The position numbers were made by a program, and so were the translations under genes. The notes under the pieces are model-generated. The model was not told the origin of the DNA and made no database searches. It saw only the letters and a list, made by a program, of their open reading frames with translations. From the NCBI RefSeq assembly GCF_022747945.1, contig NZ_JALDST010000001.1, positions 992,001 to 1,056,000 on the forward strand: a stretch of DNA of 64,000 bases. The letters run 5' to 3'. Origin of the DNA: Micromonospora sp. R77 (lineage in GTDB: Bacteria; Actinomycetota; Actinomycetes; Mycobacteriales; Micromonosporaceae). Of the stretch, positions 7,415-16,459 are shown piece by piece. Numbering within the stretch: position 1 is the stretch's first letter; each line of letters opens with the position of its first letter.

Positions 7415-8107
7415 GTGGAGATGCGCCTTCCGGAGCCGGGTGACGCGCTCACTGGCGTGGAGATGTTCGCCGGGCTCGAACCGGAGGTGCGGCAGCGGGT
7501 CATCGCCGCGGCGGTGCCGCGCACCTACCGCAAGGGTCAGCTGCTCTTCGTCGAGAACGACCCCGGCGAGTCGCTGATCGTGCTGCGCCGGGGGGCGGTC
7601 GCCGTCTTCCGTACCGCGCCGACGGGCGAGCGGGCGGTGCTGTCGGTGATCCGCCCGCCGGACGTGCTGGGCGAGGTCTCCCTGCTGGACGCCTCCACCC
7701 GGTCCGCCTCCGCCGAGGCGATCGAGGACTGCGCGGCGCTCGCGCTCTCCCGCCCGGCGTTCATGGAGCTGGTGCACTCCAACCCGCGCATCCTCGACGC
7801 GGTGATGCGCTCGCTGGGCGGCCTGATCCGCCGGCTCACCGAGCAGAACGCCGACCACGTCTTCCTCGACCTGCCCGGCCGGGTGGCCAAGACGCTGGTC
7901 CGGCTCGCCGGCGAGAGCCAGGCCCCGATGATCACCATCGAGCTCAACCAGAGCCAGCTCGCCGAGATGGCCGGCGGCTCCCGGCAGAGCGTCAACCAGG
8001 CGATCGGGTCCTTCGCCAGCCGTGGCTGGCTGCGTACCGAGGGGCGCCGGATCGTGGTGACCGACGTGGCCGCGCTGCGCCGCCGCGCCGGCATGAACGA
8101 CCGCTGA
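7415..8107 (+). CDS. Crp/Fnr-family transcriptional regulator
   Basis: The 230-residue protein has an N-terminal cyclic-nucleotide-binding beta-barrel (about residues 15-125; GDALTGVEMFAGL, GQLLFVENDPGESLIVLRRG, LGEVSLLDASTRSASAEA) and a C-terminal winged helix (LNQSQLAEMAGGSRQSVNQAIGSFASRGWL). The RSAS segment stands where cAMP-binding members carry RSAT- or RTAT-like residues, so ligand binding is plausible. There are no Cys ligands for an Fe-S cluster, so it is not an Fnr-type oxygen sensor. The GTG start at 7415 has GGGGAGGGG 7 nt upstream; an ATG two codons later is spaced less well. Targets are not evident. Confidence 0.9.
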   Translation: MEMRLPEPGDALTGVEMFAGLEPEVRQRVIAAAVPRTYRKGQLLFVENDPGESLIVLRRGAVAVFRTAPTGERAVLSVIRPPDVLGEVSLLDASTRSASAEAIEDCAALALSRPAFMELVHSNPRILDAVMRSLGGLIRRLTEQNADHVFLDLPGRVAKTLVRLAGESQAPMITIELNQSQLAEMAGGSRQSVNQAIGSFASRGWLRTEGRRIVVTDVAALRRRAGMNDR

Positions 8108-8113
8108 GACGTA

Positions 8114-8156
8114 CGCGAAAGGGGCCGGGCGCAGCGCGCGCCCGGCCCCTTTCGCG
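8114..8156. terminator. Bidirectional terminator between convergent genes
   Basis: A perfect 19-bp stem (8114-8132 with 8138-8156, 5-nt loop) contains AAA and TTT at its base, so it can end transcription from both the Crp/Fnr gene and the convergent small gene. Confidence 0.85.
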
Positions 8157-8166
8157 TCTTCCCGGC

Positions 8167-8379
8167 TCAGACCCCGGAGCTGCCCGGGCCCGCCCAGGAG
8201 GTGGTGCTGCCCGGGCCGGCCCACTCGGTGGTGTCCTTGCCGCCGCCGGACCCCTCGCTGACGATCCCGTCGGCCTGGAGGGCGGCGAGGGTGGCCGCGT
8301 CCACGTCGACCGACTCCCCCGCGGAGTGGTTGACGCCGTCCGCGTCGGTCCAGTCGCTCTCCAGCTTGACGTACACCAT
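8167..8379 (-). CDS. Small protein with C-terminal WAGPGS repeats
   Basis: I do not recognise this 70-residue protein. Residues 1-43 (MVYVKLESDWTDADGV onward) look like a small folded module with the pattern hydrophobic strand, loop with Asp and Gly, then SVDVDAATLAALQADGIV. Residues 44-70 are a Gly/Ser-rich linker followed by two copies of WAGPGS (TEWAGPGS, TSWAGPGS) and SGV. A GGGGG ribosome-binding site precedes the ATG at 8379 and a strong terminator ends the gene, so it is expressed as its own unit. The repeated tail could be a peptide presented to a partner or modified by an enzyme, but no modification enzyme is nearby. Confidence 0.7.
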   Translation of the reverse strand: MVYVKLESDWTDADGVNHSAGESVDVDAATLAALQADGIVSEGSGGGKDTTEWAGPGSTTSWAGPGSSGV

Positions 8380-8534
8380 GGCGTATCCCCCTTGATCGCT
8401 GTCGCTCTCGGCGACCTGAATCTAGCGCTCCCGACCGGCCGGATGACTGTCCACAAGCCAACAGCCCGGTACCCGACAGCAGTCCCAGCGGCGATACTCG
8501 CGGTGGACGTCGCGGGGGGCGCGACGCGCGGCCG

Positions 8535-11500
8535 GTGCACCGGCCGGCACAACCACCAGTGGAGGGTGTCATCTCCGCGCAGTGTGACCGGTGTGGACGT
8601 ACCGCCGCCGACGGCGACCGTTTCTGCGGGGGCTGCGGGGCGGAGCTGGGTGCCGTCTGCCCGCACTGCCTGCGACCGATCGCCGCCGACGTGGCGTTCT
8701 GCACCTCGTGCGGGACGCCCCGGGCCGGCGGCAAGCAGCCGGTCGCGGTCGGCCAGGAGGACCGCCGCCGGGTCAGCGTGCTCTTCGTCGACCTGATCGA
8801 CTTCACGCCGTACGTGGAGCGGGCCGACCCGGAGCAGGTCCGGGGCATGCAGACCGGCTTCTTCTCCGCCGCCCGCCGGGTCGTCGGACAGTACGGCGGC
8901 GTGGTCGAGAAGTACATCGGCGACGCGGTGATGGCGCTCTTCGGCGCCCCCGTCGCCACCGAGACCGACGCGCTGCGCTGCGTACGGGCCGGCCTGGAGC
9001 TGCAGCGGGTGCTCACCCGGTTCGCGCCCAGCGGCACCGACGAGCTGCGCTTCCGGGTCGGCGTGGCCACCGGCGAGGCGCTGGTCGACGTGGCCGCCGC
9101 CCGGGACGGCGGGCAGGCCATCGTGGCCGGCGACGTGGTGAACACGGCCTCCCGGATGCAGTCCGTGGCCCCGCCCGGCGGGGTGCTGGTCTGCGGCATC
9201 ACGCACGCGCTGACCAAGGAGGCCATCCGCTACTCGGAGCAGCCGCCGGTCACCCTGCGCGGGCGCTCCTCGCCGACCGAGGTGTGGCTCGCGCTCGCCC
9301 CGGTCCGCCGGCAGCCGACCGACCGGGAGCCGGACACCACCCCGCTGATCGACCGGGAACACGAGCTGGGGCTGCTGGTCAACGCCCTGCACCGGTCGCT
9401 GCGGGACCGCATCCCGCAGGTGGTGACGGTCTTCGGGCGGGCCGGCATCGGCAAGAGCCGGCTGGTCCGCGAGCTGTACCGGCACGCCGGACGGCTGGTC
9501 GACGAGCCGCTGAGCTGGCGTACCGGGCGGTGCCCGCCGTTCGGGGAGAACGTCACCTTCGCCGCGCTGGCCGACGTGGTGAAGACCGAGGCCGGCATCC
9601 TGGACACCGACCCGGCGGCGACCGCCGCGCAACGGCTCTCCTCGGCGGTCGCCGAACTGGTGGGCCCGGGCGAGCGGGAGCGGATCGTCGACGCGCTGCG
9701 CCCGCTGGTCGGGCTGACCGGCACCACCCTGCCCGCCGAGGAGGCCGAGTCGGCGTGGCGGCGGTTCCTGCTGGCGCTGGCCGCGCGCCGCCCGACCGTG
9801 CTGGTCTTCGAGGACCTGCACTGGGCCGACGACGCGATGCTGCGCTTCGTCGAACTGCTCGGCGCCGCCGCGCGGGACGTGCCGCTGCTGCTGCTCTGCA
9901 CCGCCCGGCCGGAGCTGGTGGACCGGGACCCGAGCTGGGCCGGGACGATCACCGGGTCGGTCACCATCACGCTGCCGCCGCTGCGGGACACCGGCATCGC
10001 CTCGCTGTACGCGCACATGTTCGGCCAGGCGGCGTTCTCCGCCGACATGCTCACCCCGCTGGTCGAGGTGGCCGGCGGCAACCCGCTCTACGCCCACGAG
10101 TACGTGCGGATGCTCATCGAGCAGGGCGCGCTGCGCCAGTCGGGGCGCGGCTGGTCGCTGGAGAAGCACCTCGACCTGCCGATGCCGGAGAGCGTGCACG
10201 CGGTCATCGCCAACCGGGTCGACCTGCTCGACGCCAAGGACCGCGCGGTGCTGCTGGCCGCCTCGGTGGTGGGGGTGCAGTTCTGGCCGGGCGCGGTGGG
10301 GGCGGCGCTGGGCCAGCCGGTGGAGTCGGTGGAGCGGTCGCTACGCCGGCTGGAGCAGCGGGACTTCGTGCACGAACAGGCCGCCTCGACGATGGCCGGG
10401 CAACCGGAGTACCGGTTCCGGCACGTGCTGGTCCGGGACGTCTGCTATCAGCGGCTGCCGCGCACCGAGCGGGTGGCCCGGCACGAGCGGACGGCGGACT
10501 GGCTGGACGCGCTGTCGGCCAGCCGGGACACCGACCTGGCCGAGGTGCTCGCCCACCACCGCTGGGCGGCGCACGAGATCGCCCGGACGCTCGGCATGGA
10601 CACCCAGCGCTACGCGGGCCCGGCGCGGGCCGCGCTGCACCGGGCCGCCCGCCGGGCGTACGCCCTGCACGGGCTGGACGCGGCGGCGGCGCACGCGGGC
10701 CGGGCGCTCGGCCTGGCCGACGAGACCGACCCGGTGGGCCGGCTCCAGCTGGAGCTGCTGAGCACGGAGATCTCGTTCTACCGGGACGGCAACGCGTTCC
10801 TGTCCGGCGGCGGCCCCGAGCAGCTGCACACCCTGGCCGACCGGTTGCTGGCCCACGGCGACGACGCCTGCGCGGCGCGGGCCTGGACGCTGCTCGGCCA
10901 GGCCGCCTGGCTGCGCACCGACCGGGGTACGGCGGTGGCCTGCCTGGACCGGGCGGTGGCGCTGTTCGATCCGCTGCCGGACAGCGCCCAGAAGGCGGAC
11001 GCGCACGCCGAGCTGGGCCGGCTGCACATGCTCAACTACGAGCGGGACTCGGCGGTCGCCGCGGCCGAGACGGCCGCCGAGATCGGTGAGCGGCTGGGCC
11101 TGTCGGAGACCCGCACCAACGCCCGGATCACCGCGGCCACCGCCCGCTACCAGGCGGGCGACCGGATCGGCCTGGACGAGCTGCACGCGCTGGTCGAGTA
11201 CAGCCGGGCACAGCAGTTGCTCGCGCTGCCCCGGGCGGTGCAGAACCTGGCGTACGCGGTCCGCGAGGAGGGTGACTGGCTGCGCTCCGACGCGCTGCTC
11301 TCGGCGGCGCCGGCCCGTACGGCGAGCGGACAGACGCTGACCACCAGCTATTCGGCCGAGGCGATGCGGGCCTGGTTCGACGGGGACTTCGGCCGGCTGG
11401 TCGCCGCCGCCGACGCCTTCGTGGACACCCCGACCGGCGGCTGGGACATGCAGGTGCGGGGGCTGCGGTCCTGCCTCCTGGTGCTGCGCGGGCAGCCGGC

Positions 11501-12142
11501 GCCCCCGGCTCCCCGGACCGCGCCCCGGGAGGACGGCGAGCGGTGGACGAGCCGCCCCGGCACCTCGACGACGTGGCGGCGGCGCTGGACGACGCCCGGC
11601 GCAGCGGCTTCCACCGGCCGCGCTGGACGATGCTCGGCATGGCGGCGCTCTGCCGGGCGTTGCAGGGCCGGTCGGCCGAGGCGGCGACGCTGATCGAGGA
11701 GCTGGCCGACTCCTGGTCCACGGTCCCCGCCCTGGCCAGCGGCGAGTGGATCGCCGCGGCGGCGTACGCGGCGAGCCTCGCCGGCCGGGACGCGGCGGTG
11801 CGGGTGCGCGCGATGCTGGACCGGGTCGGGCATCGGACACCCTGGTCGGAGGCGGCGTTGCGGACGGTGACCGGCGCGGTGGCCGCAGCCGACGGGGACC
11901 ACCGGCGGGCCGGGGAGCTGCACCTCGCGGGCGCGGAGATCTACGCCCGGATCCCGGACGTGACGGACCGGATGCTGGCGCTGGCCCTGGCGGCGGCGGA
12001 GCTGACCCGGGCCGGCGACCCGAGGGCGGCCGACGGTCCGCTGGTCGAGGTGCGGGCCTTCGCCGAACGCAACGAGGCACCCGGGCTGCTCGCGCTGGCC
12101 GGTCGCCCGGTGGCCGACACCGGTCCCGCGGTGGCCTGCTGA
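8535..12142 (+). pseudogene. Zinc-ribbon/nucleotide-cyclase/AAA ATPase/TPR regulator, frameshifted near 11,510-11,540
   Basis: The first reading frame (8535-11693) encodes a double zinc ribbon (CDRCG...CGGCG, CPHC...CTSCG), a class III cyclase domain (VLFVDLIDFT and YIGDAVMALFG with the metal Asp residues, GDVVNTASRMQ), and an AAA-type ATPase with Walker A GRAGIGKSR and Walker B VLVFEDLHWAD, followed by helical TPR-like repeats. Near 11,510-11,540 sense passes to another frame (from 11543, VDEPPRHLDDVAAAL) and runs naturally to 12142, so one base seems to be missing. The intact protein would be about 1200 residues. Such fusions are signal-dependent regulators in actinomycetes and mycobacteria. 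The start is uncertain (GTG at 8535 or 8559). It is convergent with plsC. Confidence 0.8.
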
Positions 12143-12177
12143 GCCGGGCGTCCCGCGGTGGCCTGCGGGGGCGGGGC

Positions 12178-12882
12178 TCAGACGGGCACCGGTTCGGCCG
12201 GGACGGTGGGCGGCTGGTTCTTGACCTTCTGCGCGTACATGTCGACGTACTCGCGGCCGGAGAGCTCCATCAGCTCGTACATGATCTCGTCGGTGACCGC
12301 GCGTTCGACGAACCGGTCGCCGGCCAGGCCGGCGTAGCGGGAGAAGTCCAGCGGCCTGCCGAACCGGATCCGCACCCGGCCGAGGTTGGGCACGATCTGG
12401 CCGGTCGGCTGGATCTCGTCGGAGTTGAGCATCGCGGTGGGCACCACCAGGGCGCCGCTTTCCAGGGCGAGCCGGGCCACGCCGGTCTTGCCGCGGTAGA
12501 GCCGCCCGTCGGGCGAGCGGGTGCCCTCCGGGTAGATCCCGGCGATGCCGCCGGCCCGCAGCACCCGCAGTTGGGTGTCGAGCGCCGCGCGGGCCGCCTG
12601 CCCGCCGGAGCGGTCGACCGGGATGGTGCCGGAGCCGACGAAGAACGCCTTGGTCAGCCAGCCTTTGATGCCTCTACCGGTGAAGTATTCCGCTTTGGCG
12701 ATGAAAGTGACTTTTCGCTTGACGATCAGCGGCACGAAGATCGAATCCGAGAACGAGAGGTGGTTGCTCGCCAGGATCACCGGGCCGGTGTCCGGCACGT
12801 TCTCCAGCCCCTCGACCTGCGGGCGGAAGATCAGCCTCAGCAGCGGGCCGAGGATGATGTACTTCATCAGCCAGTACAGCAC
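12178..12882 (-). CDS. plsC: 1-acyl-glycerol-3-phosphate acyltransferase family protein
   Basis: The 234-residue protein carries the acyltransferase motifs NHLSFSD (NHxxxxD, near residue 46), a TIPVDR segment, and IYPEGTRS (the substrate-binding EGTR block). A hydrophobic N-terminal stretch (VLYWLMKYIILGPLLRLIF) would place it at the membrane. It transfers an acyl chain to lysophosphatidic acid or a similar acceptor in phospholipid synthesis. The GTG at 12882 has AAGGA 6 nt upstream; a longer reading to 12942 has no such site and no family similarity. It is divergent from the membrane-protein gene at 13128 across 245 bp in which I see no other gene. Confidence 0.87.
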   Translation of the reverse strand: MLYWLMKYIILGPLLRLIFRPQVEGLENVPDTGPVILASNHLSFSDSIFVPLIVKRKVTFIAKAEYFTGRGIKGWLTKAFFVGSGTIPVDRSGGQAARAALDTQLRVLRAGGIAGIYPEGTRSPDGRLYRGKTGVARLALESGALVVPTAMLNSDEIQPTGQIVPNLGRVRIRFGRPLDFSRYAGLAGDRFVERAVTDEIMYELMELSGREYVDMYAQKVKNQPPTVPAEPVPV

Positions 12883-13127
12883 CGGTGTCCTTCCAGGCAG
12901 GGGCGGCGACAGCACCTCCGCCGAGGGGCCGGCCCGGGCCACCGGGACCCGCCGGGAGTGGGCCCGGGGCGCCGCCGGCGGGCGGGACTGTCGGGCATGA
13001 GCCTACGAAGCGGGAGCGGCACGCCACAACGCACTCCCGGAACCGGCCTCCGACGTGTCACGATTCAGGGCACGGCGTACGGGGCGCCGAACGACCGCAC
13101 CGCCAGGTGCGACGAGGAGGGTGTCCG

Positions 13128-13970
13128 GTGACAGCGGGTGGGCCTCGCCGGGGACGGCGGGACAACGGGCTCGACGCGAGCGAGTACGCCGTCGCGGGCG
13201 ACGTCGATCCGCGCGTCGGTGAGCACCTGCTCGACGTGCTCGCCGCCGGCGGCATCGCCGCCTACCTCCAGCCCTCGGCCGATCTCAACCCGGTCACCCG
13301 CACCACCACCGTGCCGGCCCGCCCGGTCGACCGGCTCTACGTCGACCGCTCGCACCTGACCACCGCCCGGGACTACCTCACCCAGCTCACCGACGAGGGC
13401 GACACCGAGCCGGCGCGCGCCGACGAGCCGGACATCGAGGCCGAGTGGGCCCGGATCGTCGCCGGCTTCCACACCGCCCCGGCGGCCGGCAGCCACCCGT
13501 GGCCCGCCGCCGAGGACATCGACGAGCCCGACCCGAGCGAGCCGGCCGGCGGGACGCTGCCCCGCGGCGGGGCCGACGAGACCGCCGGCCCGACCGCCAC
13601 CGACGTGCGCCGCCTGCCGTACGCGGCGGACATCTCCGGGATCTCGGTCGGTCCGGGTCGCCCGGACGAGCCGTCGCTCCTGGACGGTCTGGACACCTTC
13701 GGCGCCGGGCTGCCCGGCGACACCGAGGAGCACTACACCCCGCCACCGCCGCCACCGCTGCCCCGCGTCTCGAAGTACGCGGCGGTCGGCGTGCTTGCCA
13801 TCATGACCGGCTTCGTGCTCTTCCTCTATCCGTCGCTGCTGCCGGTCGACCCGCCGGTGGTGACGCTGCTCGGCTTCACCGGCATCCTGGCCGGTTTCGT
13901 GATGCTGGTCTGGCGGCTGCGCCCCGGCGACACCGAGGACCACGACCCGGACGACGGCGCGGTCGTCTGA
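13128..13970 (+). CDS. Conserved actinobacterial membrane protein of unknown function
   Basis: I do not recognise a named family in this 280-residue protein. Residues about 15-85 form a compact domain (YAVAGDVDPRVGEHLLDVLAAGGIAAYLQP, then VDRLYVDRSHLTTARDYLTQL) resembling a small alpha/beta module for sensing or scaffolding. Residues 90-205 are acidic and disordered, rich in Pro, Glu and Asp. A run of six prolines then leads into two membrane helices (YAAVGVLAIMTGFVLFLYPSLL and VTLLGFTGILAGFVMLVWRL) with a short acidic tail. The soluble part would face the cytoplasm. GAGGAGGGTG precedes the GTG at 13128. Confidence 0.72.
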   Translation: MTAGGPRRGRRDNGLDASEYAVAGDVDPRVGEHLLDVLAAGGIAAYLQPSADLNPVTRTTTVPARPVDRLYVDRSHLTTARDYLTQLTDEGDTEPARADEPDIEAEWARIVAGFHTAPAAGSHPWPAAEDIDEPDPSEPAGGTLPRGGADETAGPTATDVRRLPYAADISGISVGPGRPDEPSLLDGLDTFGAGLPGDTEEHYTPPPPPPLPRVSKYAAVGVLAIMTGFVLFLYPSLLPVDPPVVTLLGFTGILAGFVMLVWRLRPGDTEDHDPDDGAVV

Positions 13971-14047
13971 CCCCGCCGCCCGGACCGGCGTGCCCGCATG
14001 CCGGGACGCGCGCCGCCCCGGACCGGGGGCGTAACAGTGGTGTAACT

Positions 14048-14058
14048 TACTGTCAGTA
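14048..14058. promoter_or_regulatory. TACTGTCAGTA palindrome upstream of otsA
   Basis: An 11-bp dyad around a central T lies 80 nt before the otsA start, inside the only AT-rich part of the spacer and next to TAGGAAT, a possible -10 box. It may be an operator for otsA. Confidence 0.3.
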
Positions 14059-14137
14059 GGAATACCGCTGTACGTCACTTCCCCCACTGACTGCCCGGTT
14101 GTTCCCTGCTCGTGGCGGTCGGTCTCTGCTGATCGGA

Positions 14138-15565
14138 ATGCCCGAGATGCGACAGAGTTCCCTCGTGGTGGTGGCCAACCGCCTCCCCATCGACGACAGT
14201 GTGGCGCCCGACGGCGCCTGCGAGTGGCGACGCAGCCCGGGCGGGCTGGTCAGCGCCCTGCATCCCCTGCTGCGGCACACCACGGCGACCTGGGTCGGGT
14301 GGGCCGGTGGCACCGGTCCGGCACCCAGCTTCCCCGACCTCGACGGCGTCCGGATGCACAGCGTGCCGCTGTCCGCCGAGGACCTGCGCGACCACTACGA
14401 GGGGTTCGCCAACGCGACCCTCTGGCCGCTCTACCACGACGCCGTCGAACAGCCCGAATACCACCGCCGCTGGTGGGAGGCGTACCAGCGGGTCAACCAG
14501 CGGTTCGCCGAGGCCGCCGCCGAGGTCGCCGAGCCGGGGGCCCTGGTCTGGGTGCAGGACTACCACCTCCAGCTCGTCCCCGGCCTGCTCCGCGCGCTCC
14601 GCCCCGACCTGCGGATCGGCTTCTTCCTGCACGTGCCGTTCCCGCCGCCCGAGCTGTTCATGCAGCTCCCCCGCCGGGCCGAGCTGCTGCGCGGGATGAT
14701 CGGGGCCGACCTGATCGGCTTCCAACGGGCCCAGGCCGCGCACAACTTCGCCCAGCTGGTGACCAAGGTGCTGGGCCTGCCGGCCACCGACCGGCGGATC
14801 ACCGTGGACGACCGGCAGGTCCGGGTGGGTGCCTTCCCGGTCTCCATCGACACCGCCGAGATGGCGGCGCTCGCCGCCCGACCCGACGTCGCCGACCGGG
14901 CCCGCCGGCTGCGCCAGGACCTCGGCGACCCCGAGCACGTCATCCTCAGCGTCGACCGGATGGACTACACCAAGGGCATCGAGCAGCGCCTGAAGGCCTA
15001 CAGCGAGCTGCTCGCCAGCGGCGACGTCAAGGTCCGCGACACGGTGCTGGTGCAGATGGCGGTGCCCAGCCGGGAACGGGTCGGTCAGTACCAGATCCTC
15101 CGGGACCGGGTGGAACGCGAGGTCGGCCGGATCAACGGCGAGTTCGGCCGGGTCGGCGAGCCGGCGATCCACTACCTCACCCAGACCTTCGACCGGGCCG
15201 AACTGGCCGCCCTCTACCGGATCGCCGACGTGATGGCGGTGACCCCGCTGCGGGACGGGATGAACCTGGTCGCCAAGGAGTACGTCGCCGCCCGCGTCGA
15301 CGACGGCGGGGCGCTGCTGCTCAGCGAGTTCGCCGGGGCCGCCGCCGAACTGTCCCAGGCGTACCTGGTCAACCCGCACGACCTGGAGGGGCTCAAGCAG
15401 GAACTGCTGGCGGCGCTGCGGGCCGAGCCGGCGGACGTCCGCAACCGGATGCGGGCGATGCGGGAGCACCTGCACCGCAACGACATCCACGCCTGGGCCC
15501 GCTCCTACCTGAGCGCGCTCGACGAGAGCGGCTCACTGCTCACCCGGGTCGCCGGCACGGACTGA
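14138..15565 (+). CDS. otsA: Trehalose-6-phosphate synthase (GT20)
   Basis: The 475-residue enzyme joins UDP- or GDP-glucose to glucose 6-phosphate, giving trehalose 6-phosphate for osmotic and desiccation protection. Family blocks appear in order: VVVANRLPID, ATWVGWAGG, ALVWVQDYHLQLVPGLLR, IGFFLHVPFPPPE, LSVDRMDYTKGI and TPLRDGMNLVAKEYVA, which supply the sugar-nucleotide and acceptor contacts. No phosphatase domain is fused and no otsB is in the window, so the phosphatase must be encoded elsewhere. The ATG at 14138 is my choice; 14147 (MRQSSLVVV) is equally possible because neither has a strong ribosome-binding site. It converges on the alpha/beta hydrolase gene with a 13-bp gap. Confidence 0.95.
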   Translation: MPEMRQSSLVVVANRLPIDDSVAPDGACEWRRSPGGLVSALHPLLRHTTATWVGWAGGTGPAPSFPDLDGVRMHSVPLSAEDLRDHYEGFANATLWPLYHDAVEQPEYHRRWWEAYQRVNQRFAEAAAEVAEPGALVWVQDYHLQLVPGLLRALRPDLRIGFFLHVPFPPPELFMQLPRRAELLRGMIGADLIGFQRAQAAHNFAQLVTKVLGLPATDRRITVDDRQVRVGAFPVSIDTAEMAALAARPDVADRARRLRQDLGDPEHVILSVDRMDYTKGIEQRLKAYSELLASGDVKVRDTVLVQMAVPSRERVGQYQILRDRVEREVGRINGEFGRVGEPAIHYLTQTFDRAELAALYRIADVMAVTPLRDGMNLVAKEYVAARVDDGGALLLSEFAGAAAELSQAYLVNPHDLEGLKQELLAALRAEPADVRNRMRAMREHLHRNDIHAWARSYLSALDESGSLLTRVAGTD

Positions 15566-15578
15566 CGCCCGTCGCCGG

Positions 15579-16400
15579 TCAGCCACCGGCCGGGGTGGGC
15601 TCCTTCTCCAGCCAGTCCAGGATGGCGTCGATCGGCTCCCGCCAGCGGGCGTCCAGCATCAGGTCGTGTCCCATGCCGGGGAAGAGCAACGGGGCGGCGC
15701 CGTACCGGCCGGCGGCCCGGGCCAACGCGGCCGGTGGCACCACCCGGTCGTCCGGGCTGCCCAGCACCAGCACCGGCGGCCGGCCCACAGCCGGCTCCGG
15801 CTCCCCGCCGGTGAGCAGCTGCCACTGGGCCCGCCGCCCGGCCCGGCCCAGCCGGGAGACGTACCGGCGGGCCTCGCCGTCGGGCAGCTCCCGGCTGAAC
15901 AGCTGCCGGCGGTTCAGCCGTAACGGCCCACCGAAGACCGCCGGCAGGGTGCCGCCCGGGTTGCGCCGCAGCGCCGCGCCGAACGTCCCCCAGCCGCCGA
16001 GCACCGGGGCCACCAGCACCGCCGCCCGGGCCGGGTAGCGGGACAGGGCGTGCGAGACCACCAGGGCGCCGGCGCCGTGCCCCACCAGCACCGCCCGCCG
16101 CGGCAGGCCCGCCGCCGCCTGGACCACGTCATGGGTGTACGACCGCAGCGTCGCCTCCGGCGCCGGCTCGCTGCCGCCGTGCCCGCGCAGGCTCAGCGCG
16201 TACGCCGGGAAGCCGCGCGACGCGGCGTGCTCCAGCCAGTGCTCGGCGAACGCCCACGCCCCGTGCCCGAACCCGGGTACGAACAGCAGCGGCGGTCGCC
16301 CCGCCTCCAGCTCCGGGACCGCGCCGAGCACCTCCCGGCGGGCCGCCCGCTCCGGCCGGGCCCACTCCCATGCCCGAACCACCCGCATCCGTTCGGTCAC
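15579..16400 (-). CDS. Alpha/beta hydrolase-fold protein lacking the nucleophile Ser
   Basis: The 273-residue protein has the alpha/beta hydrolase frame: VPGFGHGAW (oxyanion loop), SLRGHGGSE, the strand-to-helix elbow AVLVGHGAGALVV, then LGSPDDRVVPP (acid) and PGMGHDLMLD (His). At the elbow the usual G-H-S-x-G is G-H-G-A-G, so Gly109 stands where the catalytic Ser should be; I read the codon as GGC directly. Acid and His remain. It is therefore either a non-canonical enzyme or a catalytically dead binding protein. The GTG at 16400 follows AAAGGAAGG. It is downstream of the flavin monooxygenase across a 55-bp repeat that also ends that gene. Confidence 0.82.
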   Translation of the reverse strand: MTERMRVVRAWEWARPERAARREVLGAVPELEAGRPPLLFVPGFGHGAWAFAEHWLEHAASRGFPAYALSLRGHGGSEPAPEATLRSYTHDVVQAAAGLPRRAVLVGHGAGALVVSHALSRYPARAAVLVAPVLGGWGTFGAALRRNPGGTLPAVFGGPLRLNRRQLFSRELPDGEARRYVSRLGRAGRRAQWQLLTGGEPEPAVGRPPVLVLGSPDDRVVPPAALARAAGRYGAAPLLFPGMGHDLMLDARWREPIDAILDWLEKEPTPAGG

Positions 16401-16404
16401 TGGG

Positions 16405-16459
16405 CCTTCCTTTCGTTCGCGACTGCGGGGCTCCGCTGCGCTGCACTCCTCGCGCTCAC
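16405..16459 (-). repeat. Gene-junction repeat, copy of the 49.7-kb element
   Basis: Read on the minus strand it begins GTGAGCGCGAGGAGTG and ends with CCCCGCAGTCGCGAACGAA plus AGGAAGG, with a variable middle. Both conserved blocks match the tandem copies at 49676-49793. Here too the stop codon TGA of the upstream gene is bases 2-4 of the element, and its end supplies the purine-rich site before the next start. Confidence 0.75.
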
